Assembly (NCBI GenBank): GCA_003220195.1
Contig: QHRT01000188.1
Location: forward strand, 1-8,440
Direction: 5' to 3'
Length of the DNA: 8,440 bases
From: Candidatus Rokuibacteriota bacterium
GTDB taxonomy: Bacteria; Methylomirabilota; Methylomirabilia; Rokubacteriales; CSP1-6
Shown: positions 1 to 4,994 of the stretch, piece after piece
Layout of the letters: each line of letters opens with the position of its first letter
Numbering within the stretch: the first letter of the stretch is position 1
Position numbers and translations under genes: made by a program
The notes under the pieces: model-generated
The model's database searches: none
What the model saw: the letters and a program-made list of their open reading frames with translations, nothing else
Told to the model about the DNA's origin: nothing

Positions 1-91
1 GATAGAGCCGCGCCATGATCGTCAGCACGACGAACGTGCCGAGCACGATCAGCGCGACGACGACCCAGAACCCGACATTGTCGACGACCAT
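1..91 (-). CDS. N-terminal fragment of a membrane-anchored protein, probably flotillin (SPFH family)
   Basis: Only the first 30 codons are inside the window; the gene continues beyond position 1. The start is the ATG at 91-89 on the minus strand, preceded by a GGGAGG Shine-Dalgarno sequence about 7 bases upstream. The peptide begins MVVDNVGFWVVVALIVLGTF and then VVLTIMARLY. This is a short polar stretch followed by one hydrophobic segment (about residues 7-27), as seen in the N-terminal membrane anchor of flotillin-like scaffold proteins. The call as flotillin rests mainly on context: it lies 49 bases downstream of an NfeD-like gene, and NfeD/flotillin pairs (such as YuaF/YuaG of Bacillus) are a known conserved arrangement. 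The SPFH domain itself lies outside the window, so another single-pass membrane protein cannot be excluded. Confidence 0.6.
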   Translation of the reverse strand, partial: MVVDNVGFWVVVALIVLGTFVVLTIMARLY

Positions 92-140
92 CCCAGTCCC
101 TCCCATCCATTCCGCACCACCGCGCATCCCGTGTCGCTCC

Positions 141-719
141 CTACGGCGTCGGCCGCCGTGCTTCGACCACGTGGTCCCATTGCCGCGCGTAGGCAATGCC
201 GCGCTCGAAGCGGAGGATCACCACTTCCGTCCCTTTCGGGATCTCCGTGCCGTCGGCCGCTCGCGCCGACACGCTCTTCCGCGTGCCGCCTTGCGTGTAG
301 ACGATCTCGCCGGTGCCGTCGGCCGGGATCGTGACCGTCACGCGCGCGAGCGTGCCCGGCATGTAGTAGTCCGCCGGGTTCATCGGGATCTCGTCGGGCG
401 CCAGCACCTTCGCGATGAAGACGACCACGAGGCCGGCGCCGACCACACCGCCGACCAGCGCCAGTCCCAGCACCAGCGTCGCCATCACCCCCGAGTAGGC
501 GGTGAAGAGATAGCCGATGCCGCCGAACCACGTCAGGAACGTGGTGACGGTCCCGAAGTTGAGCCACGGCATGCCGTGGCCGCCGTGTCCGTGACCGCCG
601 CCGTGGCCCAGATCGCCGCCATGGCCGATCGAGTGTCCGGAGGCGCCGGTCACGAACGTGATCATCGTCAGGGCCAGTCCGATGACGAACAGCGCGAGAT
701 AGAGGTCGGAGATGGTCAT
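141..719 (-). CDS. NfeD-like membrane protein with His/Gly-rich loop and C-terminal OB-fold
   Basis: A 192-residue protein with three predicted membrane segments (about residues 5-26, 57-75 and 78-106), followed by a soluble C-terminal part (about 107-192) rich in short beta strands and typical of the NfeD-like OB-fold (for example the stretch from MPGTLARVTVTIP to the ILRFERGIAYARQW region). This architecture matches the short NfeD class that works with flotillins in membrane microdomain organisation. Between the first and second membrane segments is a Gly/His run (residues 28-49) with six histidines (29, 33, 39, 43, 45, 48), which could bind a metal; that is inference. The ATG overlaps the stop codon of the upstream regulator gene (ATGA), so the two are probably translationally coupled, and the presumed flotillin follows 49 bases downstream. 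It is probably one transcript from the promoter at 1226-1254. Confidence 0.82.
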   Translation of the reverse strand: MTISDLYLALFVIGLALTMITFVTGASGHSIGHGGDLGHGGGHGHGGHGMPWLNFGTVTTFLTWFGGIGYLFTAYSGVMATLVLGLALVGGVVGAGLVVVFIAKVLAPDEIPMNPADYYMPGTLARVTVTIPADGTGEIVYTQGGTRKSVSARAADGTEIPKGTEVVILRFERGIAYARQWDHVVEARRPTP

Positions 720-1201
720 CGCGTCCTCGTCGTCCGCTTCGTCTCGAGCGTGTGCAGCAAGCGGTCCACCAGTCCGGGCACGGCCAGGACGTGGCGGAGC
801 AGGCGCAGCACCTTGTCGCGCTCGGGATGGGCCGCCAGGCGGCTGAACGCTTCCGCCGCGACCCGATCGTGACGGAACCTGGCCGCGCCGAACCGGAGCC
901 AGCTCGCGAGCGCGTGCTCGCGCTCGGTCAGCGGGGTGGCCAGGTGCTCGTGGAAGTCCTCCGGGTCGTCGACGAGAAATCCGGGATGCACCCGGAAGAA
1001 GCGGGCGAGGAGCAGCCGCGAGGTGTTCGTCATGTGCGCGCGCGTCCCGCGCTCGAGCTGGGAGAGATACGGCAGGCTGATCCTCTTGCCGGTCTCCGCG
1101 TGAATGAGCTTCACGACTTCGGACTTCGTCAACCCGCGGTCGAGGCCGCGGCGTCGGCCTTCCAGGTCTCTGAGCACCGAGATCTTCTCCCCGAGGTTCA
1201 T
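716..1201 (-). CDS. XRE-family (HTH_3) transcriptional regulator
   Basis: A 161-residue protein. Residues about 9-75 form an XRE helix-turn-helix; the recognition region reads SLPYLSQLERGTR, followed by LLLARFFRVHPGFLVDD, a pattern typical of XRE regulators with an EspR-like layout. The C-terminal half (from about residue 80) is Arg/Leu/His-rich and helical, probably for dimerisation. The open frame extends far upstream over the ligase gene, but the start at 1201 (MNLGEKISVL) is preferred because the HTH begins there and the predicted promoter and transcription start lie just upstream. No clear Shine-Dalgarno sequence precedes it. The gene is first in a minus-strand operon and its stop overlaps the NfeD-like start. 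A large inverted repeat covers its promoter, so autoregulation is likely. Its effector is unknown; a link to membrane or envelope stress is suggested only by its partners. Confidence 0.85.
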   Translation of the reverse strand: MNLGEKISVLRDLEGRRRGLDRGLTKSEVVKLIHAETGKRISLPYLSQLERGTRAHMTNTSRLLLARFFRVHPGFLVDDPEDFHEHLATPLTEREHALASWLRFGAARFRHDRVAAEAFSRLAAHPERDKVLRLLRHVLAVPGLVDRLLHTLETKRTTRTR

Positions 1202-1211
1202 GTTCGTATTA

Positions 1212-1242
1212 GCAATCTGCACATATATATAGTGCATATTGC
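1212..1242. promoter_or_regulatory. Inverted-repeat operator overlapping the XRE promoter
   Basis: The arms GCAATCTGCAC (1212-1222) and GTGCATATTGC (1232-1242) are inverted repeats matching at 10 of 11 positions, separated by the nine-base alternating tract ATATATATA (1223-1231). The -10 element of the XRE promoter falls in the centre, and part of the promoter spacer lies in the right arm. A dimer bound here would block that promoter. The obvious ligand is the XRE protein encoded next to it; that is inference. Confidence 0.7.
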
Positions 1243-1254
1243 AAGACAAGTCAA
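1226..1254 (-). promoter_or_regulatory. Sigma-70-type promoter of the XRE/NfeD/flotillin operon
   Basis: On the minus strand there is a TTGACT -35 element (1254-1249, five of six to consensus), a 17-base spacer, and a TATATA -10 element (1231-1226). Transcription would begin near 1219, leaving a leader of about 18 bases before the ATG at 1201. It is the best promoter match seen in the window and sits in an AT-rich island in otherwise very GC-rich DNA. Confidence 0.65.
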
Positions 1255-1270
1255 TCCCGGCGTTTGCCGA

Positions 1271-1276
1271 TAAAAT
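1271..1276 (+). promoter_or_regulatory. -10 element for a leaderless acyl-CoA ligase mRNA
   Basis: TAAAAT (five of six to TATAAT) ends six bases before the GTG at 1283, so transcription would start at or beside the start codon. No Shine-Dalgarno sequence precedes that GTG. The matching -35 region is weak (AAGTCA at 17-base spacing, 1248-1253), so this is a tentative call. Confidence 0.4.
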
Positions 1277-1282
1277 CGGGGG

Positions 1283-3475
1283 GTGAACGCCGCCAGCCCC
1301 GATCTCGCCCCGCTCTTCTGGCCCCGCGCGATCGCCGTCATCGGCGCGTCTCCCGACGTCGAGATCATTCGCGGGAAGCTGCTCCAGCTCATGCTGATGC
1401 ACGGCTTCGCCGGGGACGTGTTTCCGGTCAGCCGCAGCAACACCGAGGTGCAGGGTCTTCGCGCGTATCCGTCGATCGCCGACGTTCCCGAAGGCGTCGA
1501 CTTCGCCGTCATCGTCGTTCCCGCCGCGCTCGTGTCCGAGACCCTCACTGCGTGCGGCGAGCGCGGCGTGCGGGCCGCGGTGGTGATCACCTCGGGCTTC
1601 GCCGAGGAGCGCGGCGAGGCTGGCGCGAAGAGGCAGCGAGAGCTCGTGGAGATCGCCGCGCGGTATCGCATGGTCGTGTGCGGCCCGAATTGCGAAGGCA
1701 TCGTCAACATGCTCGGGCCGATGGTCGCGACGTTCAGTCCGGTGCTGGAGCACGTCGGCGGGCCGCTGCTCCCCGAAGTGGCCGGCGCCCGGGCCATCGG
1801 CGTCATCTCCCAGAGCGGCGGCGTGAGCTACGCCTACTTCAATCGCGGCCGCCCGCGACAGCTGCGGTTCAGCTACGTGGTCTCGAGCGGGAACGAGGCC
1901 GTGCTCGAAGGCCTCGATTACGTCGACTGGATGCTCCGCGACGGCCGCACCGATCTCTTCCTCATGTACATGGAGGCGGTGCGCGACGCCGCGAAGTTCC
2001 GTCGCGTCGCCGCGACCGCCGCGGCGCACGGCAAACCGCTGCTCGTGGCGAAGGTCGGTCGGTCCGACGTCGCAAAGCGCGCCGCCGTCTCGCACACCGG
2101 CTCACTCGCCGGCGCCGATCCCGTGTACGACGCGATGTTCCGGCACTACGGCATCGTGCGCTGCGACGATCTCGACGAGATGGTCGACCTCGCCGCCGCC
2201 TTTTCGTTCTGCGCCTTGCCGAAGGGACGACGCGTCGGCGTGCTGACCGGATCCGGCGGAGGCGCGGTGTGGATGGCCGATCTCCTGAGCGCCGCCGGGC
2301 TCGAGATCCCCGAGCTCGACGGGGAGACGCGCGCGCAGATCGAGCGACACATCCCGGCGTACGGCGCGTCGCAGAATCCCGTCGACGTCACGGCCCAGGC
2401 GGTGCGCCAGGTGGGCTATGCGAAGCTGATCGAGATCATCGCGCGATCGCCCGCGATCGACGCGCTGCTCGTCGTCGGCTCGCTCGCCTCCGAAGCGCGG
2501 CTCCAGCGTCAGGCCGAAGAGCTCACGCGAGCGGTCAAGACGGCCGGCAAGCCGGTGCTCTTCTGCACGTACACGCTGGCGTCGCCGCGATCGGTGTCGA
2601 TTCTCGCGGGCGCCGGAATTCCGGCGTACACGAACATGCCGAACTGTGCGCGCGCGTTCCGCGTGCTCGCGGAGTACGCCGCGTTCCAGGATCGCTGGGG
2701 CGGGCAGGATTTCGCCGACCAGGACGAGGGCGCGCAGGAACGGCGCGTCGCGGCACGCCGCTCGCATGTCGGCGCCGGGCTCGACGTCGCGGAGCGATTG
2801 CTCGGGCCGCGACGCGTGCTGTGCGAGTACGAGGCCACGCCGGTGCTGGCGGCGTACGACATCGCGCGGCCGGCGGAAGAACTGGCGCACGATCCGGACG
2901 GCGCGGTGGCCGCGGCGGCGCGCATCGGGTTTCCGGTAGCGCTGAAAGTCCAGTCGGCGCAGATCCCGCACAAGAGCGACGCCGGCGCGCTGGCGCTCGG
3001 GCTCACGTCGGCCGACGCCGTGCGCGCGGCGTACGCGCGGGTCGCGGAGCGCGCGCGCGGGGCGGCGCCCGAGGCCGAGATCCGCGGCGTCCTGGTCCAG
3101 GCCATGGCGCCGGCCGGACGAGAGATGATTCTCGGCGTGACTCGGGACCCCCACTGGGGACTGATGCTGATGGTCGGGCTCGGCGGCATTCACGTCGAAG
3201 TGCTTCGCGACGTCGCGCTATCGCCGGTGCCGATGACCGAGGCCGACGCGCGCCGGCTGCTCCGACGCCTCGACGCGGTCGCGATCCTCGACGGCGTCCG
3301 GGGCCAGCGACCCGCGGACGTCGCGGCACTCGTCGCCGTCATGGCGAGGCTTTCGCGTCTGGCGGCGGAGCATGGCGAGCGCATCGCCGAGATCGATCTG
3401 AATCCGGTCATCGTGCACGAGGTCGGCCGCGGCGTTTCGGTGGTCGACGCGCTGATCGTCACGCGCGACGCGTAG
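1283..3475 (+). CDS. Fused alpha-beta acyl-CoA ligase, ADP-forming (acetate-CoA ligase family)
   Basis: A 730-residue cytoplasmic enzyme of the family that interconverts an acyl-CoA, ADP and phosphate with the free acid, CoA and ATP. Domain order: a Rossmann CoA-binding domain with AVIGASPD near residue 18 and VCGPNCEGIVN near 131; ligase domains with ISQSGGVSYAYFNRG near 174 and SHTGSLAG, whose His271 matches the phospho-histidine of the alpha subunit; a second ligase domain with LTGSGGGAVWMADL near 320; and a C-terminal ATP-grasp half containing IPHKSDAGALALGL (His563, matching the second phospho-histidine), GREMILGVTRDPHWG, GLGGIHVEVL and EIDLNPVIV. The length fits fused forms (about 700 residues). 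GTG at 1283 begins at the usual family N-terminus; there is no Shine-Dalgarno sequence. It is divergent from the XRE operon and probably monocistronic. The acyl substrate cannot be told from sequence; many relatives act on aromatic or medium-chain acids. Confidence 0.93.
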   Translation: MNAASPDLAPLFWPRAIAVIGASPDVEIIRGKLLQLMLMHGFAGDVFPVSRSNTEVQGLRAYPSIADVPEGVDFAVIVVPAALVSETLTACGERGVRAAVVITSGFAEERGEAGAKRQRELVEIAARYRMVVCGPNCEGIVNMLGPMVATFSPVLEHVGGPLLPEVAGARAIGVISQSGGVSYAYFNRGRPRQLRFSYVVSSGNEAVLEGLDYVDWMLRDGRTDLFLMYMEAVRDAAKFRRVAATAAAHGKPLLVAKVGRSDVAKRAAVSHTGSLAGADPVYDAMFRHYGIVRCDDLDEMVDLAAAFSFCALPKGRRVGVLTGSGGGAVWMADLLSAAGLEIPELDGETRAQIERHIPAYGASQNPVDVTAQAVRQVGYAKLIEIIARSPAIDALLVVGSLASEARLQRQAEELTRAVKTAGKPVLFCTYTLASPRSVSILAGAGIPAYTNMPNCARAFRVLAEYAAFQDRWGGQDFADQDEGAQERRVAARRSHVGAGLDVAERLLGPRRVLCEYEATPVLAAYDIARPAEELAHDPDGAVAAAARIGFPVALKVQSAQIPHKSDAGALALGLTSADAVRAAYARVAERARGAAPEAEIRGVLVQAMAPAGREMILGVTRDPHWGLMLMVGLGGIHVEVLRDVALSPVPMTEADARRLLRRLDAVAILDGVRGQRPADVAALVAVMARLSRLAAEHGERIAEIDLNPVIVHEVGRGVSVVDALIVTRDA

Positions 3476-3514
3476 GCCCGCGCCGAACGATGGTGTCGAG
3501 GATCGGAGCGAGTG

Positions 3515-3523
3515 TGCTAGACT
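3515..3523 (+). promoter_or_regulatory. Possible extended -10 promoter of the peptide-modification cluster
   Basis: TGC followed by TAGACT (3518-3523) matches an extended -10 element (TGn plus four of six to TATAAT, keeping the T, A and final T positions). The -35 region is poor. It lies 84 bases upstream of the precursor ATG and would give a leader of about 78 bases that carries the hairpins described separately. Confidence 0.35.
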
Positions 3524-3530
3524 CGGCCAG

Positions 3531-3586
3531 TTTCCGAGGACGGTCTCGCGCGATGTCCGGAAACGGCTCTTGTGTTCTGCGACACA
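3531..3586 (+). other. Two potential hairpins in the leader of the precursor peptide gene
   Basis: The first pairs TTTCCGAGGAC (3531-3541) with GTCCGGAAA (3555-3563): nine base pairs with a two-base bulge and a 13-base loop. The second pairs TGTGT (3571-3575) with ACACA (3582-3586) around a six-base loop. The structure ends nine bases before the Shine-Dalgarno sequence. There is no following T-run, so neither looks like an intrinsic terminator; a leader role in mRNA stability or translation is possible but not shown. Confidence 0.35.
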
Positions 3587-3594
3587 CGATTGTG

Positions 3595-3602
3595 AAGGAG
3601 GT
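3595..3602 (+). promoter_or_regulatory. Perfect Shine-Dalgarno sequence of the small precursor-like gene
   Basis: AAGGAGGT is fully complementary to the 16S anti-Shine-Dalgarno core and lies five bases before the ATG at 3608. It fixes the start of the 47-codon gene and is stronger than the site of the next gene, as expected if the peptide is made in excess over its modifying enzymes. Confidence 0.8.
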
Positions 3603-3607
3603 GCCCT

Positions 3608-3751
3608 ATGGAGCCTCGTGTTGACCGGTGCGCAGCCGAAGCCACGCCACCCGAGCACTACGAAGCGCCGCGGGTCGAGACCGTTCTGACGCAGAGCGAT
3701 CTCGCGCGCGAGGTGCAGTACGCCGGCCGTGCGTCGCTACTCGCCGAGTAG
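3608..3751 (+). CDS. 47-residue precursor-like peptide of a candidate RiPP cluster
   Basis: A small gene of 47 codons ending in TAG at 3749-3751, starting behind a perfect Shine-Dalgarno sequence. The peptide begins MEPRVDRCAAEATPPEH, then YEAPRVETVL (residues 18-27), TQSDLAREVQYAG (28-40) and RASLLAE (41-47). Y18 and P21 form a YxxP motif, known from leader peptides of lasso-type precursors where it contacts the PqqD-like recognition element. The segment LTxSDLAREVxYAG looks like a conserved leader or core helix. Possible modification sites are Tyr38, Ser43, the C-terminal Glu and Cys8. A PqqD-family gene starts 38 bases downstream, followed by a kinase, a radical SAM enzyme and a nucleotidyltransferase, all on the same strand. 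That it is a modified peptide precursor is inferred from size, motif and neighbours; the leader/core boundary is unknown. A chance ORF is unlikely given the ribosome site. Confidence 0.72.
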   Translation: MEPRVDRCAAEATPPEHYEAPRVETVLTQSDLAREVQYAGRASLLAE

Positions 3752-3789
3752 CGGCTGATGTCGAGGTAGTCGCCACCCGGATCGCGGCG

Positions 3790-4122
3790 ATGCAGCTGGA
3801 TCGTCCCGCGACTGGTTCGAGTCCCGGGTCCCCTCCGTTCGGCGAGACGCGAACGGCTCGTTATGGCCGATCCGCGGACGTCGACACGTCGACGGTCGGC
3901 GACCGGGTGGTGCTCTATCATCGTGTGACGGGCAGCGCGCTCGTGCTCAACCCCACCGCGACCTGGCTCTGGCAACTGCTGACGACGAGCCGCGACATGG
4001 AGGAGCTCGTTGCGGCCATCCGTCAAACCTACCCGGCGGTGTCCCAGGACCAGGCGGGGACCGACGTGAGGGCGCTGATCGACGAGCTGCTCCGCCATCA
4101 GGTGATCACCACGGACCCATGA
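3790..4122 (+). CDS. PqqD-family peptide-binding protein (RiPP recognition element type)
   Basis: A 110-residue protein. Residues about 30-107 match the PqqD fold: VGDRVVLYHRVTGSALVLNP, then TATWLWQLLTTSRDMEELV, and VRALIDELLRHQVITTDP, giving the beta strands and three-helix winged HTH that bind leader peptides and hand them to modifying enzymes. The N-terminal 28 residues are low-complexity and of doubtful function. The reading frame is open back to an ATG at 3628, but that part would overlap the precursor gene in another frame and is Arg-rich, so ATG 3790 is preferred; its ribosome site is weak, suggesting translation coupled to the precursor. The TGA stop overlaps the kinase start (ATGA), so the two are probably made together. 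PqqD proteins beside HprK-like kinases are a known association in several bacterial phyla. Its probable client is the YxxP peptide just upstream. Confidence 0.82.
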   Translation: MQLDRPATGSSPGSPPFGETRTARYGRSADVDTSTVGDRVVLYHRVTGSALVLNPTATWLWQLLTTSRDMEELVAAIRQTYPAVSQDQAGTDVRALIDELLRHQVITTDP

Positions 4123-4982
4123 CGCTTTCGGTCGTCCGCTGGGGGCAGCATCCGCTCAGCTTCCAGCTGGCTTCCCCGGACAGTGACGTCGTCGCTCGAG
4201 CGTCACTCGTGTTTCGGCCGTGGCGGCTCGCATCGTCCGCCGAAACCTCGTACGCGTGGCGAGTCAATCCCGTCGCTGCCGGTGCGAATCGCGCCTGGCG
4301 GATCAGCGACGAGAGCGGCGCCGCACCGCTCACGCGCGAATCGATCCCCGCCGCGGTCCGCTGCGTCGAGTTTCTCGCCGTCCAGAAGTTGGTGGACTCG
4401 CCGGCGGCGTGCACGATGCACGGCGCTCTGGTCGCCCGGAACGGCTGCGGGATCGCGCTCGTGGGCCGTGCAGAGTCGGGCAAGTCGACTCTGGCCTGCG
4501 CCCTGTGGCAACGGGGCTTTGCGCTCCTGGGCGACGACATCGCGCTGGTGGACGTCGGCAGGCGGGTGGCGTGGCCGGCGCCGCGCCGCGTTGGGCTCCG
4601 GGAATCGAGTCGAGCCCTGCTCAGCTGCGCGCTGTGGCGGCGCGTTGTGGCCACGCCCACGACCGACGGGACGGACGAAGGGTGCCTGTTCCATCCCGAC
4701 GACGTGGACGGCCGCACGCGGCCGGCGAGCGTGCCTCTCAAGGCGCTGGTGTTCCTCGATCGGCCGGGCCGCCGGGCCGGCCGGGACATCGCGCGCCTCG
4801 ATCCGGCGCACGGACTGGTCGCGCTATTACCGCACACCAATCTCGCGCTGCGGACGAACACCGGCGAGGCGATCCATCGACTTCGCCCGCTTCTCGAATC
4901 CGTCGCCGCCTGGGATCTCGCCCGGACAGGGCTCGATGGGATGATCCACGCCGTCGAGCACGTGCTCGAGGCGAGCGACTGA
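4119..4982 (+). CDS. HprK-related serine kinase-like P-loop protein
   Basis: A 287-residue protein related to the C-terminal kinase domain of HPr kinase/phosphorylase. It has a Walker A motif GRAESGKST (residues 116-124), followed by ALLGDDIALVD with Asp139/Asp140, matching the HprK strand that carries the catalytic acidic residues. The N-terminal 110 residues, ending in ACTMHGALVARNGCGIAL, fit the extended form found in HprK-related kinases that sit beside PqqD proteins. There is no HPr or PTS gene nearby, so HPr is an unlikely substrate; by analogy with lasso-peptide kinases (paeninodin type), a Ser or Thr of the small peptide upstream is a more plausible target. The gene begins inside the stop of the PqqD gene and ends 12 bases before the radical SAM start. 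Kinase activity and substrate are inferred. Confidence 0.82.
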   Translation: MTLSVVRWGQHPLSFQLASPDSDVVARASLVFRPWRLASSAETSYAWRVNPVAAGANRAWRISDESGAAPLTRESIPAAVRCVEFLAVQKLVDSPAACTMHGALVARNGCGIALVGRAESGKSTLACALWQRGFALLGDDIALVDVGRRVAWPAPRRVGLRESSRALLSCALWRRVVATPTTDGTDEGCLFHPDDVDGRTRPASVPLKALVFLDRPGRRAGRDIARLDPAHGLVALLPHTNLALRTNTGEAIHRLRPLLESVAAWDLARTGLDGMIHAVEHVLEASD

Positions 4983-4994
4983 GGAGGCTCCAGG

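Noticed and set aside
1202..2095. Upstream extension of the minus-strand XRE frame to 459 residues
   Set aside because: The extra 298 residues are the antisense of the acyl-CoA ligase gene, with low-complexity Asp/Arg/His composition; the HTH domain begins at 1201 and the promoter lies between.
1264..3624. Long plus-strand frame of 786 residues overlapping the ligase
   Set aside because: It is extremely Arg-rich and shows no motifs, whereas the frame from 1283 has complete family motifs.
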